Source: Dehalococcoidia bacterium
GTDB taxonomy: Bacteria; Chloroflexota; Dehalococcoidia; UBA2979
DNA: 41,271 bases
Direction of reading: 5' to 3'
Assembly: GCA_003599735.1 (NCBI GenBank)
Contig: QZJI01000011.1
Coordinates: forward strand, 1-41,271
Positions within the stretch are counted from its first letter, which is position 1. Every line of letters starts with the position of its first letter. Below, in pieces: positions 1 through 7,542 of this stretch. The notes below the pieces were generated by a model, which worked only from the letters and a program-made list of their open reading frames with translations, was not told where the DNA came from and did not search any database. The translations under genes were made by a program, and so were the position numbers.

Positions 1-200
1 ATTTCGAACAGCATGTCCGGCAACTCGCGGCTGACCGCGCTCATCCAGTCTTCAAGCTGACCGATCTGTTTCCGGCGGGCAAGCGCGCAACGCATCTCGA
101 TCAGTGTCGCCCCGCCTGCAAGGGCGAGGCCCGGAACAGCGGCAAGCGGTGCGACGGCCCAGTTGCCCAGGACGGCGCCCACCCCACCCACGAGGAGCAA
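1..200 (-). CDS. Partial TadB/T2SF-type membrane protein (N-terminus only)
   Basis: An open frame on the minus strand runs off the left edge of the window. The previous in-frame stop is at 282-284, so the frame is open from 281. Its visible part is a hydrophobic stretch (two short membrane segments rich in Leu, Val, Gly and Ala) followed by a basic patch and the motif Q-L-E-D-W-M-S-A-V-S-R-E-L-P-D-M-L. A basic patch leading into an LPDxL motif is typical of type II secretion F-domain proteins (TadB/TadC, GspF), the inner-membrane platform of pilus assembly. The start is uncertain: there is no ATG, and TTG at 200 or CTG at 206 follow an AAGGGG stretch near 212-218. No neighbour is visible to test a tad operon. 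The family call rests on a short fragment. Confidence 0.5.
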   Translation of the reverse strand, partial: MLLVGGVGAVLGNWAVAPLAAVPGLALAGGATLIEMRCALARRKQIGQLEDWMSAVSRELPDMLFE

Positions 201-449
201 CGCCAGCGATACCCCTTCGGTGCTGGGGTGCGAAAGGTGCAGGAGGTGTGGCAGGCTCCGTGCGATGGTCGGATTCCGCTCTCATGTCCACGGGCGTCAG
301 ACGCCCCGATATGGGTTCCCCTGTCCACTATCGGCAGGATGGCCCCACAAATTCAGAGACTGGCTGGCCGGTACGTGCGCCCGGCGTACGATGCGCTTTC
401 GATTCGCCAGCCGGACGCGCAGATTCGTCCCGGGGTGGAGGAGCAGGCG

Positions 450-1670
450 ATGGCGCAGATCGAGGCTCCGTTCCGGATCCGCTCCCTGGGGCTCTCCGTC
501 TACCTGCCGACCGTCCTCTTCGCCATCGGGCAAGGCGCGGCCATCCCCGTCATCCCGCTGTTCGCGAAAGACCTCGGTGCTTCGGTCGCCTTCGCCGCCA
601 CGATCGTGAGCCTGCGGGGATGGGGCACGATGGCGTTCGACCTCCCGGCGGGCGCTCTCATTGCCCGCTTCGGAGAGCGTCGGTCGATGCTCTTCGGGAC
701 ACTCGCGCTCGCCGTGACGCCGTTCGCGATTCTCGTCAGCCATTCGGCGCTCGTTTTCGCGGCGCTGGTGTTCGTGATGGGCTGCTCGTTCTCTATCTGG
801 CAACTTGCCCGGCTTGCCTACGTGACGGAACGGGCGCCGTTGGATGTACGCGGACGGGCGTTGTCGCTGCTCGGGGGCACGAACCGCTTCGGCAACCTGA
901 TCGGGCCGCTGGTAGGTGGGGTGGTAGCAGAGACCTACGGGTTGGAGACGGCGTTCTGGATCCAGGCGGCGCTTGCGTGCGCCGCCTCAGCTGTGATGTA
1001 TGCCCTCGTCCGGGATGACGACCGAGCGGGAGCGGAGGCGGCCCACGGCGGCATCTACGGGCGGTTCGCGGGCGTCATCGTGGAGCACCGGCGGGTGTTC
1101 CTGACGGCGGGCCTCGCGACGATCGCCATCCAGTTGCTGCGCCGCTCTCGGGAGGCGGCGATCCCGCTTTGGGGAGATGCCATCGGCATGTCGCCGAGCC
1201 AGATCGGACTCATCCTCAGCGGTTCGATTTTCATCGAGGTGCTGCTGTTTTATCCGACGGGGATCGTCATGGACCGTTGGGGGCGGAAGTGGACGGGCGT
1301 GCCCTGCCTGATCTTCATGGCGATCGGGTTGATGTTGTTCCCCTTCGCCCACTCGTTCACGGGGCTCCTGCTGGCGGGGATGGTCACCGGCCTGGGCAAC
1401 GGGTTTGGTTCTGGGATCGCGATGACGCTGGGCGCGGACTTTTCGCCATCCGTGGGACGTAACGAGTTCCTCGGGGTGTGGCGGCTGGTGGGCGATGTCG
1501 GTGGGGCGGCCGGGCCAATGTTCATCGGGGGTCTCGCTGGGGCGATCGGCCTTGGTGGCGCGATCGTTGCCTCGGGCGGTGTGGGCGCGCTGGGCGCGGT
1601 TGTGCTGCTGTTCTTCGTCGCGGAGCCGCTGAGGCGCGCACGTGACCCCGTCGAGCCGCGCCCCGGCTAA
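450..1670 (+). CDS. MFS transporter, drug-efflux type
   Basis: A 406-residue protein of the major facilitator superfamily, predicted to have 12 membrane helices and to exchange a small solute, perhaps a drug, for protons. The loop between helices 2 and 3 carries a motif A (about residues 64-78, DLPAG followed by RFGERR) and the second half repeats it (about 269-282, YPTG followed by DRWGRK), which shows the usual duplicated architecture. The start is the ATG at 450, preceded by a strong GGTGGAGGAG ribosome-binding site. A longer open frame upstream is not needed. A possible -10 (TACGAT, 387-392) would give a leader of about 50 bases. Its stop overlaps that of the convergent M16 peptidase by four bases (CTAA, 1667-1670). 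The substrate cannot be inferred from sequence. Confidence 0.88.
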   Translation: MAQIEAPFRIRSLGLSVYLPTVLFAIGQGAAIPVIPLFAKDLGASVAFAATIVSLRGWGTMAFDLPAGALIARFGERRSMLFGTLALAVTPFAILVSHSALVFAALVFVMGCSFSIWQLARLAYVTERAPLDVRGRALSLLGGTNRFGNLIGPLVGGVVAETYGLETAFWIQAALACAASAVMYALVRDDDRAGAEAAHGGIYGRFAGVIVEHRRVFLTAGLATIAIQLLRRSREAAIPLWGDAIGMSPSQIGLILSGSIFIEVLLFYPTGIVMDRWGRKWTGVPCLIFMAIGLMLFPFAHSFTGLLLAGMVTGLGNGFGSGIAMTLGADFSPSVGRNEFLGVWRLVGDVGGAAGPMFIGGLAGAIGLGGAIVASGGVGALGAVVLLFFVAEPLRRARDPVEPRPG

Positions 1671-3004
1671 CCCTCGACGACTGGTCCGAAGCGATCGAGG
1701 CCGGCCCGCACGGCGGCCGGGTCGCCAACCGCGACGATAGTGAGACGCTCAGGGCGCAGGTAGTCGCGCGCCACGCGCCAGACCTCCGTCGGGGTAACGG
1801 AGCGCACACGCTGTTCGTATGCGGCGGTGTAGCCGTCGTCGAGGCCGTGGAGCGCGAGGAACTCGAGGTGGTCGAGCAGGCCGCTGAGGGTCGCGCCGCG
1901 GATCGCAAAGACGCCAGCGACGTAGTTCGCGATGCTCGCCACTTCCTCGGCGGGCGGCACCGAGGCGCGCAGGCGGTCAATCTCGCCCAGGATCTCGTCG
2001 AGCGCGGGTGCTGTGACCGGTGTGGTCACATCAGCTGATTCAACCCAGTAAGCGTCGCGTGGCCGGGTCGAGATCTGGCTGTTCGGGGAGTAGGCGTACC
2101 CCTTTCGCTCGCGGATGTTCTGCGTGATCCGGGAATTGAACGAGCCGCCGAGGAGCGCATTGGCAACCTCCAGCGCGATGTAGTCGCCATGGCCCGGTGG
2201 GGGTACCGGCACGCCGGCACGCAGCGTCGTCTGCTCTGAACCAGGGCGTGGCACGAACCGTACGACACGCGTGTCGCTCGCCTGTGCCGGCTGCACCGCG
2301 GCGGCCGCAGGCGTGGCCCAACTCTCCGAGGCCCGTGTTGCGGCTTCGACAACGGCGTCCGCATCAAACTGACCGGCGGCCAGCAGGACGGTGGCGCCCG
2401 CTCCCCCATGTCGCTCCCAGAAATCGCGCACGTCCTGTGCCGTGAATCCGGCAAGCGCCTCGGCCTGTGGAAGGACGGTGGCGTATGGGTGGCGGCCGTA
2501 GAGGGCAGCACGGAAGGTGGCGTGGGCGCGCCACTGCGGTTCCTGCGCGGCGATCTCCGCCCACCGTTGCTGATCCGCGACCAGCCGCGCCGTCTCCTCT
2601 GCCGGGAAACGAGGGGTGCGCGCCAGTCCGATCAGCAGTCCGGCGGCCTCGGCGGCGTGCTCGGCGAGCACCTGCGTACGGAGCACTGTCGTGTGCTCGT
2701 CGCCTTCGACGTCCAGACTGCCGCCCATCGCGGCCAGCGCGTCCGCGAATGCCGCGCGGTCGTGGGTGGCGCTGCCCTCCCGCAGGAAGTCGTGCGTCAG
2801 CCGGTCGAGCCACGCCTGTGCGGGCGCGAGGTGGGCCGATCCGACTTCCACGACGAGACGGAGCGCGACGACCGGCACGGTCCCGCTCTGCACCAGCGCC
2901 GTCCGCATTCCGGAGGGCAGAACCTCGCGACGCCGCGGCGTCAGTATGCCGACGCGAGGCGCGCCAAGGACAGGACGCGGGGGGAGCAGGAGATCGGCGC
3001 TCAC
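1667..3004 (-). CDS. M16 peptidase-like subunit lacking the zinc motif
   Basis: A 445-residue M16 family protein with two M16 halves. The place where HxxEH should lie (about residues 66-76) has no metal-binding histidine pair, so it should not bind catalytic zinc. The C-terminal half keeps the R298...Y305 pair (context NIRERKGYAYSP) that in M16 enzymes helps bind substrate. This division of labour is known for heterodimeric M16 peptidases: one subunit carries zinc, the other the Arg/Tyr pair. It starts at a GTG whose first bases overlap the stop of the upstream zinc subunit (GTGA, 3001-3004), so the two are translationally coupled and probably made in equal amounts. No signal peptide is evident. 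It is convergent with the MFS gene and overlaps its stop. Confidence 0.88.
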   Translation of the reverse strand: MSADLLLPPRPVLGAPRVGILTPRRREVLPSGMRTALVQSGTVPVVALRLVVEVGSAHLAPAQAWLDRLTHDFLREGSATHDRAAFADALAAMGGSLDVEGDEHTTVLRTQVLAEHAAEAAGLLIGLARTPRFPAEETARLVADQQRWAEIAAQEPQWRAHATFRAALYGRHPYATVLPQAEALAGFTAQDVRDFWERHGGAGATVLLAAGQFDADAVVEAATRASESWATPAAAAVQPAQASDTRVVRFVPRPGSEQTTLRAGVPVPPPGHGDYIALEVANALLGGSFNSRITQNIRERKGYAYSPNSQISTRPRDAYWVESADVTTPVTAPALDEILGEIDRLRASVPPAEEVASIANYVAGVFAIRGATLSGLLDHLEFLALHGLDDGYTAAYEQRVRSVTPTEVWRVARDYLRPERLTIVAVGDPAAVRAGLDRFGPVVEG

Positions 3005-4329
3005 GAGGCGGCCTCTGTCGCAGCGCCGGCGTGCAGTTCGAGGATCACGCGGTTCTCTCGTCTCAGGTAGTCCCGCGCGACCGACGCGACAAGTTCTGAG
3101 GTAACGGCGGTAAACCGCGCATCCAGATCGTTCACGCGGCTGGCGTCGCCCTCGAACAACTCGAACGAAGCGAGGAGGTCGGCGAGGCCGAAGCCGGGGA
3201 TGTACTGGTCGGCGATAGTACCGAAGAGGGAGGCGCGCGCCTTCGTCCGCGCACGGGCGAGCGCCTCAGCGTTGAGGCCGCGCTCGCGGACGCCCTCGAT
3301 CACCTCATCGAAGGATTCGAGGATCGCGTCGGCCGTGACGTCACTGTCGTGGACGAGCGTGACGCACCAGAGCAGCGGCGTCTGTGCGTTGTGCATGTGG
3401 CCGAGGAAGTTGATCCCGCCGTCCACCTCGGAGGCGTAGCCACGCTTCGAGACGAGTTCGGCGTGGAGCAGCGCGTCATCGCCCTCGGCGAGCGCTTGAT
3501 GGAGTAGCCCCAGCGCATAGTACTCCGGCGTCGCAGCTGGAGGCGTGTGGTAGGCGACGGCGAGCGCCGGTGTGGGCGCCAGGGGGTCGACACGCGTGAA
3601 ACGCCGCTCCGCTTCCTGTGGCGGCTCGTCAATCTCGGCACGTGGCGGCGGCGGGGCGGCGGGGATCGCCTCGAAGTAGCGCCGCGCCATCGCGAACACG
3701 TCGGCAGGCTCGGCGTCGCCGACGACGACGAGCACGGCGTTCGCGGGTGAGTAGTAAGCATCGAAGAACGCGCGCGCATCGGCGAGGGAGGCGGCGTCGA
3801 GATCAACCATGTCGCCGTAGCCGTTGTGCGCGTTGTGCCAGTTGGTGAACGCGCGCTCCTGCATATCGATCCAGGGGAAAGAGCCATATGGCCGGTTGAG
3901 GACGTTCACCCGGATCTCGTTTTTGACCACATCGCGCTGGTTGTCCAGTTCCGTCTGCGTGATCACCGGGCCACGCATCCGGTCCGCCTCCATCCACAGC
4001 GCCAGTTCGAGCGTGTGTGAGGGCATGACCTCGAAGTAGTTGGTGAAGTCGGTCCGGGTGGATCCGTTCAACAAGCCGCCGTTCGCCTGGACGAGGCCGA
4101 CGAGTTCCATTTTCGCCATCTGACGCGACCCTTGGAACATCAGGTGCTCGAAGAGGTGCGCGAAGCCCGTCCGGCCGCGTGGTTCGAGACGCATCCCCAC
4201 GCCGTAATAGACGGCGACGCAGACGACCGGCGCGCTGTGCTCCGGTGAAACGACCACGCGCAATCCGTTCGCGAGCGTCAGTCGCTCGACGGGTACGCGG
4301 AAGGCGGCGGCCTCGGCGGGAGTGGTCAC
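3001..4329 (-). CDS. M16 zinc peptidase, catalytic subunit
   Basis: A 442-residue insulinase/processing-peptidase family protein. The inverted zinc motif HxxEH is intact (H58, E61, H62) and a downstream glutamate in the KNEIR segment (E138) is the expected third ligand. The N-terminus starts directly with an M16 beta strand (LANGLRVVV), without a signal peptide, so it is probably cytoplasmic. I chose the GTG at 4329 because it follows GAGGAG at good spacing; the frame stays open upstream to 4491 but that stretch lies in the divergent promoter region. A likely -10 is TACCAT (4373-4368 on the minus strand). The next gene is its zinc-less partner, overlapping by four bases, so the active enzyme is probably a heterodimer that degrades peptides or processes a precursor. 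The substrate is unknown. Confidence 0.92.
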   Translation of the reverse strand: MTTPAEAAAFRVPVERLTLANGLRVVVSPEHSAPVVCVAVYYGVGMRLEPRGRTGFAHLFEHLMFQGSRQMAKMELVGLVQANGGLLNGSTRTDFTNYFEVMPSHTLELALWMEADRMRGPVITQTELDNQRDVVKNEIRVNVLNRPYGSFPWIDMQERAFTNWHNAHNGYGDMVDLDAASLADARAFFDAYYSPANAVLVVVGDAEPADVFAMARRYFEAIPAAPPPPRAEIDEPPQEAERRFTRVDPLAPTPALAVAYHTPPAATPEYYALGLLHQALAEGDDALLHAELVSKRGYASEVDGGINFLGHMHNAQTPLLWCVTLVHDSDVTADAILESFDEVIEGVRERGLNAEALARARTKARASLFGTIADQYIPGFGLADLLASFELFEGDASRVNDLDARFTAVTSELVASVARDYLRRENRVILELHAGAATEAAS

Positions 4330-4420
4330 GGCGGCTCCTCGGGAATTCGATGGAATCTGCGTGATCGATGGTACCGCCGCCCACCGGTTGTGAAATGACA
4401 GGGCGCGGCATCCCTCGGTG

Positions 4421-4426
4421 TACGAT
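4421..4426 (+). promoter_or_regulatory. Predicted -10 element (TACGAT), leaderless start
   Basis: TACGAT is followed by exactly six bases (CCCCGC) and then the ATG at 4433. A -10 at this distance places transcription initiation on the A of the start codon. There is no Shine-Dalgarno sequence before that ATG. No clear -35 is visible. Confidence 0.5.
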
Positions 4427-4432
4427 CCCCGC

Positions 4433-5167
4433 ATGAATCCCACCGCGCGCGCCGCGCTTCTTACCGGAATCGCTTCGGCCGCCGCCATCACGGCGGCGAC
4501 CGTCGCGCCGTGGTACTACCAGCCGCGCACGCTCACGCGCGCGATGCAGAGGCGCTGGGGCTATGGCGCGCTCTTCGAGGTGGACACGGACGAGCCGCTC
4601 TTCGCGCTCACCTTCGACGACGGCCCGCATCCCCCGTATACCGACGCCGTCCTCGACCATCTAGCGGCGCACGACGCGAAGGCGACCTTCTTCTGCATGG
4701 GCGAACAGATCGAGCGGCACCCGGCTACGTACGCCCGCATCCTGGCCGAAGGACACGAGGTAGGAAATCATTTCTGGGATGATCGCATCGGCGTCACGCT
4801 CACGGGTGACGAGACGGTGACGTCGCTGGAACGCACCGAGGCGCTGCTGGGCGACGCAAACCCGGGACGCCTCGTCCGTCCGGCGAGCGGGTTCGTCCGC
4901 CCGGAACAGCGACGGCTGCTCGACGAGCGTGGCTATCAGATCGTGATCGGCAGTGCGTACACCTCCGACCCGACGAATCCCCCTGTGTCCTACATGAAAT
5001 GGGCGCTGAAGCAAATGCTGGAGCCCGGCCGGATCGTCATCCTGCATGACGGCCGGAAGCACCGGCGGCGCACGGTGGACGTGCTCCCCGACGTCCTCGA
5101 CGAGGCGGCACGCCTCGGCCTGCGGGCGGTCACGGTCTCCGAACTCATGAAGTCCGCACGCACCTAG
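4433..5167 (+). CDS. Polysaccharide deacetylase (NodB fold) with altered metal site
   Basis: A 244-residue protein with an N-terminal membrane anchor or signal segment (about residues 8-26) and a NodB homology domain. Such enzymes remove acetyl groups from peptidoglycan or other N-acetylhexosamine polymers outside the membrane. Motif 1 is intact (TFDDGP, 60-65), a motif-3-like RPASGFVRP follows, and the IVILHDG near the C-terminus is motif 5. Motif 2 is unusual: GHEVGNH continues FWDD, so the second metal histidine of the HTxSH motif is Asp117. Metal binding may be altered or the enzyme inactive. The ATG at 4433 is preferred over a GTG at 4418 because it sits six bases after a -10-like hexamer. 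mscL follows after 20 bases, probably in one transcript. Confidence 0.82.
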   Translation: MNPTARAALLTGIASAAAITAATVAPWYYQPRTLTRAMQRRWGYGALFEVDTDEPLFALTFDDGPHPPYTDAVLDHLAAHDAKATFFCMGEQIERHPATYARILAEGHEVGNHFWDDRIGVTLTGDETVTSLERTEALLGDANPGRLVRPASGFVRPEQRRLLDERGYQIVIGSAYTSDPTNPPVSYMKWALKQMLEPGRIVILHDGRKHRRRTVDVLPDVLDEAARLGLRAVTVSELMKSART

Positions 5168-5187
5168 CGGCGCGGCAAGGAGCAAGG

Positions 5188-5595
5188 GTGATCGAGGAAT
5201 TCAAAAAATTCCTGCTGCGGGGCAATGTCGTTGATCTGACGGTTGGCGTGATTATCGGCGTCGCCTTTGGCGCGGTCATTACAGCGCTGGTCGAAGGTAT
5301 CTTCACGCCATTGATCGCCGCCGTCGCCGGGGAACCAGACTTCTCGGCGATCGGGTTTACCGTAAATGGCAGCCGTCTTGAGATCGGGATGTTCCTGAAC
5401 GCGGTGCTTTCGTTCGTGATCGTCGCGGCGGCGTTGTTTTTCTTTATCGTGACGCCGGTGAACCATCTGATGGCCCGCGCGCGTACCGAAGCCCCCGCGG
5501 AGCCGACGCTGCGGAAGTGCCCCGAGTGTCTGATGGATGTCCCGCGTGCGGCGAAGCGCTGTGGCCACTGTACAAGTCCGCTGCCCGCCGCCTAA
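5188..5595 (+). CDS. mscL: Large-conductance mechanosensitive channel with C-terminal zinc ribbon
   Basis: A 135-residue MscL. The first 12 residues form the amphipathic helix (IEEFKKFLLRGNVVD), TM1 follows with the gating pattern (VGVIIGVAFGAVITALV), then a short periplasmic loop and TM2 (residues 70-92). The channel opens under membrane tension to release solutes during osmotic downshock. The cytoplasmic tail, which in E. coli is a helical bundle, here carries four cysteines (C111, C114, C125, C128) spaced as a zinc ribbon. It starts at a GTG behind AAGGAGC. It lies 20 bases after the deacetylase and overlaps the stop of the convergent redoxin lipoprotein (CTAA, 5592-5595). Confidence 0.95.
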   Translation: MIEEFKKFLLRGNVVDLTVGVIIGVAFGAVITALVEGIFTPLIAAVAGEPDFSAIGFTVNGSRLEIGMFLNAVLSFVIVAAALFFFIVTPVNHLMARARTEAPAEPTLRKCPECLMDVPRAAKRCGHCTSPLPAA

Positions 5596-6488
5596 CGCCC
5601 CAGGACAGTCTTCAGCGCGCCCTCAACTTCTTCGCGCACGGCGTACGCCTCGAAGCGCGCGGCCACGCGCCCGTCGGGGCCGATGACGAACGTCCATTCG
5701 TCGGTGCGTAACCCCCACTCCACGAGGAGCGGTGTGCGGCGCGCACGAGAGAGATCGCCCTTGATCTCATGTGGATTCTCGTACAGGTCGACATGGATGA
5801 ATTCCGCCTGTCCCGCGTAGTCACGTGCCAACGTGGAGAGGTCCTCGACCTGCGGTCCGCAGAGCGGTGTCGTGCAGAACGCGGGCGAGGCGAACACGAC
5901 CACGAGCGGCCGGCTGGCGGCGAGCGCGTCCTCGATCCGGGTGCGGTACAGCGCGGGGTCGGGCTGGCTGGAGGTCGTCAGTTCGGCCAGCGACGTGACG
6001 TCGCTGGCCAGACGGTTGCGGCTCGCCGGGGCACGGTCGCCCACCGCGATCGATGCCGGCTTCGTGGCGACTTCGGCCGGGAAGCCGAGGCGCACGCTCT
6101 TCCCCTCAGGGCGCGGCACTTCGACTTCAATGGTGTACGTGCTGGCCTTCGGGAAGGTCACCTGCGCCATGTAGATACCTCGGGTACCAGTGGGGAACGG
6201 GTAGTACCTGGCCGTCACGCTCTGCCGGTCGCTGCCACGGCGCAGCGTGACCGGGAGCGTCGGTTCACGGACAAGCCCGTCCCGCGCGAGGACGGCGAAC
6301 GCGATCCGCTGCGTGCCGACGCCGAGATCGGGTGTGCCAAAAATCACGTCCAGCCCGGTCGCCTTGTCGCGATACATCGGATAGCCACCGGAGAATGGAT
6401 CCTGCACGCGCGCCATCGTGCCGTCGCTGCCACAGGCGGCCACCGCGAACAGGGTCAGGGCGACGAGCGCGGCGAGACGGTACGACAT
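5592..6488 (-). CDS. Redoxin-fold lipoprotein (thioredoxin-like)
   Basis: A 298-residue predicted lipoprotein. A short signal peptide ends in a lipobox with C19 as the lipidated cysteine. Residues about 25-145 form a beta-rich domain, possibly Ig-like. Residues about 148-295 form a thioredoxin-like domain: VGDRAP opens it, VVVFASPAFC leads to the C205-TTPL-C210 pair, and the end has a strand-rich FVIGPDGRVAARF segment. The CX4C spacing differs from the thioredoxin CXXC, so it may be a disulfide-forming or metal-delivery (SCO-like) protein outside the membrane. The exact role is not clear. It starts at ATG 6488 after a GAGGA site. Its promoter probably interlocks with that of the divergent ROK gene. 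Confidence 0.8.
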   Translation of the reverse strand: MSYRLAALVALTLFAVAACGSDGTMARVQDPFSGGYPMYRDKATGLDVIFGTPDLGVGTQRIAFAVLARDGLVREPTLPVTLRRGSDRQSVTARYYPFPTGTRGIYMAQVTFPKASTYTIEVEVPRPEGKSVRLGFPAEVATKPASIAVGDRAPASRNRLASDVTSLAELTTSSQPDPALYRTRIEDALAASRPLVVVFASPAFCTTPLCGPQVEDLSTLARDYAGQAEFIHVDLYENPHEIKGDLSRARRTPLLVEWGLRTDEWTFVIGPDGRVAARFEAYAVREEVEGALKTVLGR

Positions 6489-6515
6489 GGCGTCCTCATC
6501 AGTCCAACGGAGGCG

Positions 6516-6525
6516 ATCGTACCGT
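6516..6525. promoter_or_regulatory. Interlocked divergent -10 elements
   Basis: On the minus strand TACGAT (6521-6516) points to the redoxin lipoprotein, and on the plus strand TACCGT (6520-6525) points to the ROK kinase. The two hexamers overlap by two bases. Predicted start sites leave short leaders that both contain Shine-Dalgarno sequences. -35 elements are not evident. This is inference from sequence only. Confidence 0.35.
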
Positions 6526-6563
6526 TTTCAGCATTACGCTCGCTGGTAGCGAAAGGACGCGCG

Positions 6564-7496
6564 ATGCGGCATGTGCTGGCGGCGGACATCGGTGGGACGC
6601 AGATGCGTGCGGCGGTAGTGCGCGAAGACAGCGCGATCCTTGCCCGGATGAGCGTGCCCACCACACCTGCCGAAGGATTCGACGTCGCGACAGAGCGGCT
6701 TGCGCTGCTATTCCAGCAGGTGGCAGCGCGCGCCCTCGCACCAGACCTGTTCGCCATTGGCATCTCGACCGCTGGACCAGTCGATCCGGTGGACGGCACC
6801 TACCGCGATCCTCCCAACCTCGACGGCTGGCACGGCCGCTCGATGGCGCCCGTGCTGGCGGAGACGCTCGGGATGCCGGTGCGCGTGGGACATGACGCCA
6901 CGCTGGCGGCGCTGGCGGAGGCGCGCTGGGGGGCGCGTGCCGGCGCGAAGCATCTGATCTATATGACCGTCAGCACCGGCATCGGCGCCGGGATCATCGT
7001 CGATGGCCGCCCGGTACTCGGGGCGTCCGGCGGTGCGGGTGAGGTCGGCCACCTGATCGTGGCGCCCGGCGGGGCGCGGTGCGCCGCTGGATACCCTGGC
7101 TGCCTGGAGGGGAACGCTTCGGGCCGCGCGATCGCGCTCGCAGCACGCGCGGCGGTAGCGGCCGGAGCGCACACCTCGCTCTCCGCCGGCGCGACGGCTG
7201 CCGATGTCTTCGCGGCGGCGGATGCCGGTGACGCGGTCGCTATGGCAATCGTCGAAGGGGCGATGGGGCACCTCGCGTCCGGGATCGCGAGCCTCCTTGC
7301 CGTGTTCGATCCGGAGGCGATCATCCTGGGCGGCGGCGTGGCGGAAGGGCTGGCCCCCCGCTGGGCGGCGTTGATCGAGGCAGTGCAGGCGCGCGCGCTC
7401 CCCCGCTATGCCTCCGGTGTACCGGTCGAACTCACAGCCCTCGGTGAGGATGTGGGCCTCTTCGGTGCGGCGATCTGGGCGTTGGGCGAGGAGTAA
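6564..7496 (+). CDS. ROK family sugar kinase (glucokinase-like)
   Basis: A 310-residue ROK protein that should phosphorylate a hexose such as glucose with ATP. The N-terminal phosphate loop DIGGT is at 8-12, the catalytic base is D111 in VGHDATLAALAE, and the GEVGH segment gives H163 for zinc. The ROK zinc signature CxCGxxGCxE reads C173-A-A-G-Y-P-G-C180-L-E182, so one of three cysteines is alanine. There is no N-terminal helix-turn-helix, so it is a kinase rather than a repressor. The ATG at 6564 follows AAAGGA; the much longer open frame upstream is antisense to the lipoprotein. The ABC-F gene follows after 46 bases with its own predicted promoter. Confidence 0.88.
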   Translation: MRHVLAADIGGTQMRAAVVREDSAILARMSVPTTPAEGFDVATERLALLFQQVAARALAPDLFAIGISTAGPVDPVDGTYRDPPNLDGWHGRSMAPVLAETLGMPVRVGHDATLAALAEARWGARAGAKHLIYMTVSTGIGAGIIVDGRPVLGASGGAGEVGHLIVAPGGARCAAGYPGCLEGNASGRAIALAARAAVAAGAHTSLSAGATAADVFAAADAGDAVAMAIVEGAMGHLASGIASLLAVFDPEAIILGGGVAEGLAPRWAALIEAVQARALPRYASGVPVELTALGEDVGLFGAAIWALGEE

Positions 7497-7530
7497 AGGC
7501 GACACGGTCGCCCTCCACGGCGCCGCACCG

Positions 7531-7536
7531 TAGCCT
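7531..7536 (+). promoter_or_regulatory. Predicted -10 element (TAGCCT), leaderless start
   Basis: TAGCCT is followed by GTCTTC and then the ATG at 7543, a six-base gap. No Shine-Dalgarno sequence precedes the start. It is one of the recurring TANNNT-N6-start arrangements in this window. Confidence 0.45.
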
Positions 7537-7542
7537 GTCTTC

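Noticed and set aside
207..449. N-terminal extension of the MFS gene and other small frames in this stretch
   Set aside because: Frames here are shadows. ATG 450 has the strongest ribosome-binding site in the region; I see only a possible -10 at 387-392 in this 240-base stretch.
3803..4660. 285-codon minus-strand open frame over the M16 start and deacetylase
   Set aside because: Low-complexity Arg-rich translation in a different frame from both well-supported genes.
5769..6563. Long plus-strand open frame continuous with the ROK gene
   Set aside because: It is antisense to the redoxin lipoprotein, Arg-rich with no domain, and the ROK fold starts cleanly at ATG 6564 behind AAAGGA.
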